Source: Sipunculus nudus (Eukaryota; Annelida; Sipuncula; Golfingiida; Sipunculidae). From it: 64,000 nucleotides of DNA. The notes beneath the pieces were generated by a model that did no database searches, had not been told where the DNA came from, and saw only the letters and a list, made by a program, of their open reading frames with translations. How positions within the stretch are numbered: position 1 is the stretch's first letter; each line of letters starts with the position of its first letter. The stretch spans positions 11,336,576 to 11,400,575 of the forward strand of contig CM049309.1 in the NCBI GenBank assembly GCA_026874595.1, given 5' to 3'. Positions 39,882 to 49,403 of the stretch are shown here, one piece after another. Both the position numbers and the translations under genes were made by a program.

Positions 39882-40587
39882 TCAGGTTTTGTGCGCCACT
39901 TTAAAAGATGACACGGATGGATGATGATCCGGATGCATATCCACATCACTGTCTGATCTGATCACAGGTTTACCGGGGGTGAAAATGTCCACGCATGCGT
40001 ACGGCTTGGGGTCATCTTCGTACATGGAGGGGACCCGATTTGACGTCGGGACGGGAGGGGGCGCTGGCGTCGGAGGCGCTGGGTAATCAGGCTCCGGTAA
40101 ATGCACAGTTGTGTCATCCTCCATGATGTATTTTCTTCCTCTGCCTGGAGGTTTCTTTGGGCTTTCCGGCATGTCGTAATAATTACTTCCGTTACTTTTA
40201 ACTGAATCTCCGTTATAATTTTTCGGCATGTCGTAAGGATTACTTTTGCTGGAGGCGTTACTATCTCCCCGATCTACGTACTTCACGTGATATGGAAGGT
40301 CGTACGCGTGGCTACTTTTACTGGAGGCATTGCTAGCGCCACCTAGTGACTTAGTTGGGGACGTTGTGCTGCGTTTCTTGGGGCTGTAGGCCATTCCTGC
40401 CACCACTTTTCTGTGGGTGTCTGGTGTGTTTTCCTCCACCGGCTCGGTGTAGCCTCCATCATTAGGTTCAGAGTAATTCGGAATTATGGTGATAATATCC
40501 GGTCGGCTGAGCGGCAGAGGCTTCCGGGAATCCCCGTTCTGGTCACCGCCTCTCGACTTCCGGAAGCGTTTCCGGATTTTGCTCTTT
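39882..40587 (-). CDS. Gene A terminal exon: cytoplasmic tail with six YxxP motifs
   Basis: This 706-bp exon (234 residues plus a split codon and the TGA stop at 39884-39882) has the acceptor TATTTTTTAACAG. Directly after the membrane helix comes a basic stop-transfer run, KKSKIRKRFRKSR. The tail contains six tyrosines with proline at +3: YSEP, YTEP, YDLP, YDMP, YDMP and YPAP. The YDxP set follows duplicated SNASSKS segments. Such pYxxP sites bind CRK/CRKL-type SH2 domains in p130Cas-like scaffolds. A proline-rich segment, PAPPTPAPPPVP, is a plausible SH3 ligand. The tail has no kinase, phosphatase or ITAM-type domain. I infer a receptor that is phosphorylated by a tyrosine kinase and recruits SH2/SH3 adaptors. 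Start of exon and frame agree with the upstream exon (phase 2). Together the five exons of gene A encode 475 residues without the missing 5' end. Confidence 0.93.
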
Positions 40588-41012
40588 CTGTTAAAAAATA
40601 TTGAGAAGTAAGTTTCGATGGTTACATAATTGTTTTCTCATCTATCTATATAACTTAAAGGAAATAGATTTTATTTTTTTAATTATAATGATCCATCGTA
40701 ATTTTACAGGAAAAACTCTAAACTATAGTGTAGTTACATTCTAAATTCTCAGTTTGTCTAATATATGTTTATTATCTCAGCTGTCATTGTCTTTTAAGCT
40801 AATATATTATCATTCATTATGCGACGACAAGTTAACCGTCAACACTTTGAACATTCTATTTGCGTTAGTTTTTTATTACACTTTTCTATATATTCAAACT
40901 AGCATTTTGTTTTCTGTTAAAGGGACTGTTTTTATATATTTTATGTACTTGTGTTAATGTACATGTACTTCAACGTGTATAAAGTAACATGTACATTTAT
41001 CGTATTACTTAC

Positions 41013-41091
41013 TTGTAAAGTATAAAACCAATGATGACTGCAGCCAGACAGGCGATAAACACACAGCCCACCACTATGCCGATTACAAGAC
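41013..41091 (-). CDS. Gene A exon: transmembrane helix
   Basis: This 79-bp exon has the acceptor TTTCATTACACCAG and the consensus donor GTAAGT. It encodes one hydrophobic helix, GLVIGIVVGCVFIACLAA followed by VIIGFILYK, about 25 residues. It enters in phase 1 and leaves in phase 2. The change of phase marks the border between the shuffled extracellular exons and the cytoplasmic part. The next exon starts with a strongly basic stretch, so the helix is a type I membrane anchor with a stop-transfer signal. Confidence 0.93.
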
Positions 41092-41252
41092 CTGGTGTAA
41101 TGAAACAAAATATGATAATGTAGGTGTTTATTTGGCATATTGCATCACTGTGAAACCTTAATTAATCATGCAGAAGCCAAGATGAACAGCTGAAAAGCTA
41201 TAAAATTCGTTTATTGTATTTAACATACAATGCCTCATCATAGTTATACGCG

Positions 41253-41324
41253 AAGAATTGTAGTCAGACCAGTGAAAGTTTAAACCTGGCAATTCCCGTT
41301 TTCATTGGTCTGACTACAATTTTT
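41253..41324. other. Intronic hairpin of pre-miRNA-like size
   Basis: ATTGTAGTCAGACCAGTGAA (from 41257) pairs with TTCATTGGTCTGACTACAAT (to 41320). The stem has 21 positions with one wobble/mismatch and extends by four more pairs outward, with a 22-base loop. It sits in the intron between the stalk and transmembrane exons of gene A. It could be a miniature inverted-repeat element or a small-RNA precursor. Confidence 0.7.
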
Positions 41325-41695
41325 GGCCCCTTGCCAGCTCCCGGTGGTGAAACCCGGCAAACTGTGCAAATACTCGCAGCGGAGATATAGCATAAATGAA
41401 GCGTATGACCATTTAACACTTCGTAAGGGGGTGTGCATTACACGGTATTAGGAAAGTTTATTAAAAACTTTCAGATTATTCAAAACTACGAGGTTCTCAC
41501 ATTTGTAGGCTGGGTCACCTTTCCGCATATATCGTTAAATAACTACGATTTAGGGCAACCTACAAATACATATTATCCTATCAGCACAAACGTCTAATTA
41601 AAGTTATAGATTCCACATCGATGCGGGTACATTTAAGGAGACATGGGCAAAATAGTTGATAGTTTATGCACAAGGTGGCAGCACTAAATATCAAA

Positions 41696-41714
41696 CCCCC
41701 CCCCCCCCCCCCCC
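41696..41714. repeat. Poly-C tract in gene A intron
   Basis: 19 consecutive C residues 82 bp downstream (in transcript sense) of the stalk-exon donor. Confidence 0.95.
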
Positions 41715-41795
41715 ATTTCCAACACACATGGAAAAGTGGTAAGACATTCAACCACGAACATTTTTGTACAAGTAAAACTTCTATACGTGAGTTAC

Positions 41796-41894
41796 CTGGG
41801 TTTTTATCGTCAGCGGGCTGTCCACTCGGTCCATCCGGGGCGAAGTATGTTCTATTCACATCTATCTTCTCCACCAGCGTAACTGGAATTGGCT
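41796..41894 (-). CDS. Gene A exon: juxtamembrane stalk
   Basis: This 99-bp exon (33 residues, phase 1-1) has the acceptor TATAATTTTTAG and the donor GTAACT. It reads EPIPVTLVEKIDVNR, then TYFAPDGPSGQPADDKNPG. It contains no cysteine and is rich in Pro, Asp and Gly, as expected of a flexible linker between the sushi domain and the membrane. It keeps the frame open from the sushi exon into the transmembrane exon. The sequence matches no domain I recognise. An 18-19-base poly-C tract follows in the next intron at 41696-41714. Confidence 0.8.
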
Positions 41895-42292
41895 CTAAAA
41901 ATTATACTGTATTGGTTAATATACAACTGTTGAACATGTAACACAGTTTATGTATATTATATCCCACAAGCGGTATACCCATAATTTTTATATGCGACTT
42001 TTGATATCTCTGTTTTAGTGTGTACGGAAAATGGCAGGCCCCATGAGAGGTTTCGAGAAACTGAGGGACATAAACCTGTCTGGTTTCGATAAAGGGTTTG
42101 CGTAGAGTTTGGTGGCAAGGGGACGTGTAGCGAAATTATGCTTCTTTGGACCACGCCCAAATCCTCAAAATAGAGTATAGGGTTACGTGATGACTGTCAT
42201 TCAAAATTTATAAAAGGTATTTAAACGATTATAGAGCCGTTTCATCTTGAGGTGAATCGTTACAGTCCTATACCTTACAAAAATAAATATAA

Positions 42293-42445
42293 AAATAGAA
42301 ATCTGCATTCTAAGGAATGCAAGCCTCTGCCATGTTGGAGTCCCTACTATGGGATGTTCACAAAACCGTGTTTGCATTTACTTATTGGGCCAATATTTCC
42401 AGGTTCATTAGTGCATAAGTATTGGTTTTACGGAAACCTCAGTGC
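42293..42445 (-). repeat. CCTCCGCC-family 3' fragment, inverted
   Basis: Read on the minus strand: TTATGCACTAATGAACCTGG, ATATTGGCCCAATAAGTAAA, then GGCAGAGGCTTGCATTCC and CAGATTTCTA, as at the 3' ends of the copies at 45.4, 47.8 and 60.8 kb. It lies in the intron between the sushi and stalk exons of gene A. Confidence 0.6.
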
Positions 42446-43108
42446 AATGTTATGGATCATGTAAGATTTTACGAGGCGTGCGTCAGGCATGGCATTTCCA
42501 GGCGAAGCCGAAGGAATGCCATAATTAACACATGCGAATGCCATGATTGTCTCACATGCCCAAACCTCCAGTTAGGAGTTAATTTCTATCAGCAGTTATG
42601 TTGTAATACTTTCACGCGAACTTGGATGAACGTATATTCTCCCTGCGGAGGCAAAAATACATGCACTGAACAATTATACAAGGAGAATGCATTGCCGCCT
42701 GATAATCGCGAGGCCTGAAAGTAGCATGTTGAATATGAAGGGGTATCACCTAAATGATATGTTAATATTATTTCGCCGTCTGGGTTACAGGCTTAATATG
42801 CATGAGGTAGGCATAATCAAGAAGTCGTAACATGCAGTTATGCGGTGGAGCGTTTGTATATGTTTTATCCAAGATTACTGCTTTTATTGCACTAGTTGGG
42901 ATCGGAACGGGAACCTCCAGATCTGAATTCCAGCGCAGTAAGTATGAATAAATTATCCATAACGTAGTCTATGTAAATAAATAATCCATAAATGCCTTGG
43001 CTCATTTAACTAATGAAAATTCTTGAAATTTTAAAATGTGAATGTGATTATACCTCTCCATCACGCATGCGTTAAAACAATGTCAGGTGCATGCTTGGTA
43101 TTCCTTAC

Positions 43109-43270
43109 CTATGCATGCTGAGCTAAGGCTTGACAGAACGGGGTACCAATGTCCGGCAGCACACGTCAAATCCTCTACACGGGCGTCTGTACAATGTATC
43201 TTTGTAGTGTTGTAGGTGACCTCATGCTGACTGGCACCCGAAGCTAGTCTGACGCCCGGACAGGGGATAT
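43109..43270 (-). CDS. Gene A exon: sushi/CCP-like domain
   Basis: This 162-bp exon (54 residues, phase 1-1) has the acceptor TTATTCAATTAG and the donor GTAAGG. Four cysteines are spaced as in a sushi module: DIPCPGVRLASGASQHEV at the start, a second in KIHCTDARV, a third in DLTCAAGHWYP, where Trp follows the cysteine as expected, and the last in SSACIG. It follows the CUB exon after a 667-bp intron and corresponds in order to the sushi exon of gene B, though sequence identity is low. It probably acts as an extracellular spacer or ligand-binding module. Confidence 0.85.
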
Positions 43271-43937
43271 CTAATTGAATAAGAAGATTTGGTATTATTC
43301 AATATCGGTAAATATCGTAAAATTAATCCAATCTTAAATCGAGCAATATCATTTAAGTGTGATTCCATGTGTATATACAAGAACACCTCGAAATAAAACT
43401 TCGAAAAATCCTTAACACACTAAGTATGTTAAAATATATATGGATTATGGAGTTTTCTCCTTAAAATATTATGAAATATGCCAAAAATCCGTTCCAAAAC
43501 CGTATGCTAACTCCTGTACACAAATGAAAATAAACTTGCAGCGGGCGTGCTCAGTGGCACCAAACATAAACCAAAGCGTGCACGCCACCTATCAGCAATG
43601 TCCCAAATTAAAATATTTCAATTTTCCAAGCGGTGTATCTTTTTTGCTTCGTCTTCCATGTTTCTTCAACTTTTCTACGAACAATAGCGCATGCGCAAGA
43701 TCTTACCTCTGGCCACGCAGGATTTTTTATGGCAAACAGACACGCATGGGATGTGTTAATTAACATAACAAGTTATAAACAATTGAACTAGGGATAGTTG
43801 GTCGGTGATTAGGGATTGTTTGATGGGGAAACTTTTGTATTTAAACAATATGAGCTAATACACCTGCTATTGCAAATGATTTTGAAGCTTTTACGTGCGT
43901 GATTGCGTCGATTATGGTTAAGCGAGATGCATTTTAC

Positions 43938-44318
43938 CTCTGTAGGACAGGACGAACCCTGTGCCAGGAACGGTCTCATCGTGACTTCGGAAGTGGATCG
44001 CCGCCTTGTTACTGTTTATATACACAACCCTGCTCTCAAGGCGCTCCAGTTTCCCACACACACGCTTATACTCCGTGTCACGTGTACCAGTGACGCCAAA
44101 TATCCGCACCATATCATGGCAGGCCATATAGCGGATACCGTCCAAGTCCAGATGGACGAAGGTAATTTCTATCCGGTGCGAGGTGGGCACCGTGATGTTC
44201 CACCAACAGTCGAGGCTTGTGGGATATTTTTTTGGGTAACGGGGACTAGTGATGTTACCCTCCGTATCTGGCATTTTCACGCCATGGCCAACGCAAGGGT
44301 CACCTAGCAACACAGTGC
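43938..44318 (-). CDS. Gene A exon: canonical CUB domain
   Basis: This 381-bp exon (127 residues, phase 1 in and out) has the acceptor TTTTTTTTCTCGTTACAG and the donor GTAAAA. It is a textbook CUB domain: a first cysteine, GNITSPRYPKKYP, the second cysteine in DCWWNITVP, strand HRIEITFVHLDL, a third cysteine in ACHDMVRIF, the fourth in VCGKLE, then HFRSHDETVPGTGF and the closing VLSYRG. The acidic residues in HLDLD, HDM and SHDE sit where calcium-binding CUBs carry theirs. Two N-glycosylation sequons (NIT) are present. The domain is extracellular. The exon needs a phase-1 upstream exon, expected to hold a signal peptide and perhaps a lectin domain as in gene B. I did not find it between here and the window end. 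Confidence 0.93.
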
Positions 44319-45061
44319 CTGTAACGAGAAAAAAAAATAGATATATTCCGAAATTCGACTTAAGACATCTGGGATTTAGTCTGTATGAAAGATGGCTACA
44401 CATGAACGCTTTGAAATGAACGGAAAGGAATGTATCGGGCAGGGTTTGTTAAGGTAAAGGACACATGAAGGGAAGGGTCTGAAGGCGGGTAGATAATTCG
44501 GTAGCGATAGGACCCGTATAGATCGAGAAGAACCAGAATAACACTTTGGGGTTGCCACAGAATGTCGGTGAATTATAGTAGGATATACAGGATAAAAAGT
44601 ACACATTAAGTCTTGTTAAGATGGAAATTTATTAGGGAGCATGAGCATAAGAACAATATGTCCAAGTGAAACTCAGCTTTCATGACAAATACATAACCAC
44701 GAACATTAATGAATTCGTGATATAACGTTCCATTCCTCTCCTTACAATGCATTTATATCATTTGAATACAATTATACATGCCACGTTTCCACCAACACTA
44801 AAGAGGTCTAAGTTATTATTATATTATTAATTATATTTTAAACACGAGGATGTAACAAAGCAATTAACCTTGCAAACATTCGTATTTTAATTTATATAGA
44901 ATATAGATACGACTGCCAATTCAGACGGAGCAAAGTGCATCTATAGGTTCTGAAAAATCGATTTACATGTTTTATGTGTAAACATGAACTATGTGTACAT
45001 GAATATATGAGTGTTTAAGCAATTCAGATGTTACCCCTGTGACAGACGTATGAGCTTGTTG

Positions 45062-45440
45062 TATACCCCAGGAGGAAATGCGTTCATCCCTGCTCGTGTG
45101 TTTGTGTGTGCGTTTGTTCAGAACATAACTCGCGCAGTCATGATTGGAATCCCAAGGAAATTTCAGGGCACCTCGGAAATGGGCCAATGAAGAATCCAAT
45201 AGGTTTTGGTGTGGGTTTGGCACATGATCCGGATCGAAGAAGGCCTTTGAGGAATACCCTCAAATGTGAAGTGACGTTTACACGGTTGGATATGGGAATA
45301 TGGGCCGAAAAAGTGAATGCAAACACCTGGTAGGGGATCTTATGCACCAATGAACCTGGGAATATGAGCATATCAGTGAATGATAACACGGGTTGGATCT
45401 ACTTTAAGGACCGCCCACATAGTGGAGGCCTGAATTTCTG
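45062..45440 (+). repeat. Diverged CCTCCGCC-family repeat copy
   Basis: Shares the order GTTTGTTCAGAACATAACTC, GGCACCTCGGAAATGGGCCA, GATCCGGATCGAAG, GAATATGGGCCGAA and ACCAATGAACCTGGGAATAT with the copy at 60.5 kb. It abuts a second dispersed repeat at 45450. Confidence 0.65.
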
Positions 45441-45449
45441 ACAATGCAT

Positions 45450-45615
45450 ATATATAGTTTATCTATAAGCTGTTAGTAAACATGGCATAGTGTTGACAAA
45501 AAGAAAAACAATTCAATCTATGATGGTTGGTTGCATATGTGTGTCGAAGTTTAAAGGTCACCAGTTGCAAATTACCCTTAATTTGCAAAAACTCTGGTTT
45601 TTGTAATTTGCCCCT
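45450..45615 (+). repeat. Dispersed repeat family 3, truncated copy
   Basis: CTATAAGCTGTTAGTAAACA, GTTGACAAAAAGAAA, GGTTGCATATGTGTG and AATTTGCAAAAACTCTGG follow the first half of the 26.3-kb copy. Confidence 0.6.
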
Positions 45616-46698
45616 AAATATCCTTGCTGAATGTGTATAAATTATTGATGCATATTGATGATATTATTTAAATACTTGAAATATATATTTGTGAACCAAA
45701 TAAGTTAATTGCTATATCTCATGTATTACTTTCCGAGAGAAGTATCCGACTGTGAGCATTTTGAGAGTACACAATGCCGACTGCATTATCCATGTGACAG
45801 CTACATCTTTGGGTCCTAATGTTCCAAAGGCAAAGATGTCGATTCAAGTGACTTTGGTGCGGAGAGTCAATATGAAAGACTTTTAATATTAGAATGATCG
45901 GGTTTTATGCACACAGTTCTTAAGGGTTCCTTAAAACGACTCCGTGTCTCTTAGAGACAATAAAACACGTGCCAGACTTAACTACTCCAAATGTGGCGGT
46001 AATGGCAAGATTTATTATCAGTGCTGAGAGAGAGAAAAAAGTACAATCCATAAAGTCCATCAAAGCATTAGACCCGCGACGTGCTATTACAGCGGCCACC
46101 AGTGTTACTTGAAACGCTCGTGGGCCATCTATATAATTTATTGTCAATACAGCCTTGTTTGACGGGAGGATAACATTATTGTATCCTATTTCCCCCGGGA
46201 CTTGCGTGTGTATACAGCACAAAAATTCATCCCCCGGGAGCTAGTTGGCAAACAGACTCAATGGAATTCACACCTTGTAATGTTTTTGTATTTTTGTTTC
46301 CCCCCTATTTTTTTTGTTTTTCAATAGAGTGGATGATGGTTGTGGTTACGTTATCATCGCCTTAGCGATTCTGGCAATAGATATAGCAAATTCACAGGCT
46401 GACTATACTTGGCATTCAATGAAGTATATACGGACTACATACAAATTCATTACAGGGTTTAACCTTCCGTTAAATTCACCATGCAGTGCTGCTATTTTCC
46501 ATCCAAAATGATTCATATTTTCAGTCCAACCTGTCTATTCGACCACCGGTAAAATACGTACAACTGGCTTTTACAGGCACTGCATATCAAATCAACAAGA
46601 CAAAAGACCTTTTTATACAAATATCTAATTGATAGTTCTAAAGTAGGTGTAATATGTCCTCTACATGTCATCTAGGATTGCGCAATTCTTAAAATGTT

Positions 46699-46741
46699 CA
46701 GAACCTGCCTAATAAGAACACCTGTCTAAAGAGGACCACTT
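46699..46741 (+). repeat. Short pogo-like terminal fragment
   Basis: CAGAACCTGCCTAATAAGAA followed by CACCTGTCTAAAGAGGACCAC is the same terminal motif as at 31.2 and 53.3 kb, without a partner. Confidence 0.45.
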
Positions 46742-47773
46742 AAGTGCGAAGGCACTTTTCGTTTGCAGACTTTGTCAATTGCAATCAAGTTCTAGATATA
46801 TAATCTTCAGTAAAAGCGCGCCCTTAATGAGTTTTTTTTAAATTCCTTTTTCAAATTAATCAAACGAGATATGGCCAAATATATTTCTGGTCCACAAAAA
46901 AGGACCCGATTACTGAGTAACATTTTGGCCGACAGATGTCGCAAGTATGGTGGGAAAGGCCTATTGTTAGATTGATGCTCGAGATATATTGCTGGGTGTG
47001 TCAGTATAATTCTAATGTCAGACGCTTCAGCTAATCTATCTTCTATGACATTTTGCAAAAAAAAATCCGTTTGCGACATATCTCACATAGAAACTTTGAC
47101 AAGAATAACAACTATATATGGCTCGACTAAGCACACTGGGGTTTTATTATAAATGATAATATTAACGAACCTAAAACACTCCATTCATCGGTATACCCTA
47201 CATTTATCATCCCTCCCCACCCCCACACATGTTCCTTACTCCTCAGTGAAGGACATGTCAAGCTCCTTAATTGCTGCTTATATTAACAGTGATGTATTTA
47301 TATTGAACCTCCCTTTGATCAACCTCCTGATAGCTTTCAAATATTCTAAATATGGCAGTGTGACGTCTGACCGATAAAGACATGCATTTTGACCATCAAG
47401 CAAGTATACCTGCTGTTGTTTTAATGAGGATGAAGCTATAAGCATGTTTATTCTTTCACATCAAAGGCTGCTTTGTGTACAAGAACCCATGCGACCTGCC
47501 AGCTAAGGCTAATAGTATGAAAACAATGTAGGTTACCAGGTACGTTTAAAGAATTTTCCATCCTAAATTGATGAATCATTTTATACCGTGCAATGTCGGG
47601 CAACAACACAGGAAGTAGCCGCTGTCAGAGCGCTTCCAAGCTGATAAACGGAAATGTCGGTCACTCTGTCCCTCTCTCTCTCAAAGCCTCTGACAGTTTT
47701 GTTCAAATAATTTAGTTAGTTTCTGAGATCCTGAAGTTACTAATCATTTTTATCTGATCTCTCTCCCCTCTCT

Positions 47774-47812
47774 CGGAGGCTTGCATTCCTTGGAATTCAG
47801 ATTTCTAGTTAC
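47774..47812 (+). repeat. CCTCCGCC-family 3' end only
   Basis: CGGAGGCTTGCATTCCTTGG followed by AATTCAGATTTCTAGTTAC matches the 3' terminus of the copy at 60.8 kb. Confidence 0.5.
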
Positions 47813-48084
47813 TCCTGGAACTATAACCTGTAAGCAATCAATTAATTAATGCCTCATCTGATCACAAAAGATATTAATTGTGTATGTGTGTCTGTTAGTG
47901 TTTGAAACGAAAGCGATTTGATCGTATCAAGGTGGAACAGTCTGCCTTTCTTGTGTAGTTCACGAAGTTACTGATACAAGGCGCTGCATTAGCTACTCCG
48001 CGAATTGATGTGAAATTTACCAGGATTTGTGGGGAAATAGTTGAAATGATCCCCCTTAGGACACACTTGGCATCATTTCCTACA

Positions 48085-48229
48085 GATATGATTTGCATAA
48101 AATTTATTTGGTGCTGTTACATTATGAAGTGCCAATAAAACAAGTTATTTATTCCGCCTATGAAACTCGTCCATATTGCCTTGATGTTTGTTTATATGTA
48201 CAGTGAACCCCCTCTGGGGCGGACAGTCA
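48085..48229 (+). repeat. Direct repeat, copy 1 (pairs with 48366-48512)
   Basis: From GATATGATTTGC to the pogo-like terminus and GACAGTCAC, this segment is repeated 281-282 bp downstream with only about three differences (one extra A, one T/A, one G/A). The duplication includes the element's terminal repeat, so it arose after insertion and is recent. Confidence 0.9.
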
Positions 48230-48365
48230 CACTTGGCATCATTCCCTACAGTTTAACACCAAAACCGGGCATTCCCGAGGCGTGGTGACTGAGGAGGCAC
48301 GTGGCACGAGTAGAGTTGTACCACAGTCCGTTAAGCGACAGATTACTTCTAAAATATTTCTTGTT

Positions 48366-48512
48366 GATATGATTTGCATAAAAATTTATTTGGTGCTGTT
48401 ACATTATGAAGTGCCAATAAAACAAGTTATTTATTCCGCCTATGAAACTCGTCCAAATTGCCTTGATGTTTGTTTATATGTACAGTGAACCCCCTCTGGG
48501 GCAGACAGTCAC
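48366..48512 (+). repeat. Direct repeat, copy 2 (pairs with 48085-48229)
   Basis: This is the second copy of the near-identical duplication. The 136 bases between the copies start with CACTTGGCATCATT, which also stands before copy 1 at 48064, so the duplicated unit is longer than the matched part and was partly rearranged. Confidence 0.88.
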
Positions 48513-48969
48513 GGGACCGGACGGTTTGTCCGTTAAAGCGGGATGTCAGCCCCAGACGGGGTCGGGCCCAGGAGTTCCGGTTTAAACCAAGTATGGGACT
48601 AAAACGACCATGAAAGCCTTTATTTTTTGTCTAATATTTGATCTTACATATATATTATATGTGAATAGAATTTATTGCAACCAATGTGTTTTTATTTTTA
48701 TCCTCAATGAGGCTTCTATTATTGACTGGAACATTATCGTCATTACTTGTGAGAAAATGATATTCTAACATTTATCGACATCGACTGGACTTACTCGTGG
48801 GCATTTAAACGTATTTCTGCACTAGGTCCGTAAAATTTCTTAATTACTCACTCTTTACGTGATATTAAAGAATCGCTTATGAAATAAATTAATTTCCGAC
48901 ATCTCGTTCAAGTTCTGTTCAAAATCCTACGCGATCGTAAGCAAATGTGATAGATAAATGTGTGATATC

Positions 48970-49126
48970 TGTTACGGGTTGCACATAAAAGGGGAACGAA
49001 CTGCCTCGCTAGTGAAGCTTGCTTTTTTAGCGAAGCGGTTGGAACGCCGAACATGTGCGCCACCGACATGGGTTCGAATCCCGGATCGGCCCAGTATTTT
49101 CCCCTAAAAAATTTGTCTTCGTAACA
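48970..49126 (+). repeat. 5' LTR of the TRIM-like element, with tRNA-like A and B boxes
   Basis: This 157-bp LTR runs from TGTTACGGG to GTAACA. It contains TAGCGAAGCGG at 49028, fitting the Pol III A-box TRGYNNANNGG, and GGTTCGAATCC at 49071, a perfect B-box. Their 43-base spacing is that of tRNA genes. The region 49047-49090 can also fold with GCCGA pairing TCGGC, CATGT pairing ACATG and GGG pairing CCC around TTCGAAT. A palindrome CGCTAG...CTAGCG precedes it. Confidence 0.82.
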
Positions 49127-49129
49127 AAC

Positions 49130-49147
49130 TGGGGGCTCGTCCGGGAT
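49130..49147 (+). other. Primer-binding site, tRNA-Pro type
   Basis: TGGGGGCTCGTCCGGGAT starts three bases after the CA end of the first LTR. It is complementary to the 3' end of tRNA-Pro (including CCA) as known for MLV-type elements. The match is from memory and covers all 18 bases. Confidence 0.85.
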
Positions 49148-49245
49148 AGCGGTTAACTTTGTGGCCCAGGGAATAAGCTCACCAAAGTGTGACTCCTGGG
49201 ATAATTAGACTTGTTCTGATAACAGGACGCTCTTAATAGGGGGTG

Positions 49246-49403
49246 TGTTACAGGGTGACATAAAAGCGCGCCGAACTGTCTCGCTAGTGAAGCATGCATG
49301 CTTTTCTAGCGAAGCGGTTTGAACGCCGAACATGTGCGCCACCGACTTGGGTGCGAAACCGGGATCGGCAGTGTTTTCCCCTGAGCAATTTGTCTTCCTA
49401 ACA
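49246..49403 (+). repeat. 3' LTR of the TRIM-like element
   Basis: This 158-bp copy is colinear with the 5' LTR over its whole length, with scattered substitutions. The hairpin CGCTAGTGAAGCATGC / GCATGCTTTTCTAGCG is better preserved here. The B-box is damaged (GGTGCGAAACC). The divergence between the LTRs means the insertion is not very recent. Confidence 0.82.

Larger units (their letters stand above)
44319..48200. other. Upstream flank or first intron of gene A
   Basis: No signal-peptide or lectin exon in the required phase was found. The stretch holds CCTCCGCC-family copies, a repeat family 3 fragment and a short pogo-like fragment. Confidence 0.5.
48970..49403 (+). mobile_element. TRIM-like mini LTR retrotransposon with tRNA-Pro primer-binding site
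   Basis: Two direct repeats of 157 and 158 bp begin TGTTAC and end TAACA, so each has TG...CA ends. They enclose only 119 bp of non-coding internal DNA. The 4-bp sequence TATC stands immediately on both sides and is the expected target duplication. Three bases after the first LTR lies TGGGGGCTCGTCCGGGAT, which as I remember it is the exact 18-base primer-binding site for tRNA-Pro used by murine leukaemia virus and many Gypsy-type elements. A purine-rich AATAGGGGG ends two bases before the second LTR, as a polypurine tract should. There is no coding capacity, so it must rely on proteins from another element. Both LTRs carry CATAAAAG and a hairpin. The element is inserted in a pogo-like repeat. 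Confidence 0.85.

Noticed and set aside
40240-40262. RGD tripeptide in the gene A tail
   Set aside because: It lies on the cytoplasmic side of the membrane, so it cannot act as an integrin-binding site.
49021-49095. A true tRNA gene
   Set aside because: A and B boxes are present but no seven-base acceptor stem or standard anticodon arm can be drawn. The segment is repeated as part of an LTR.
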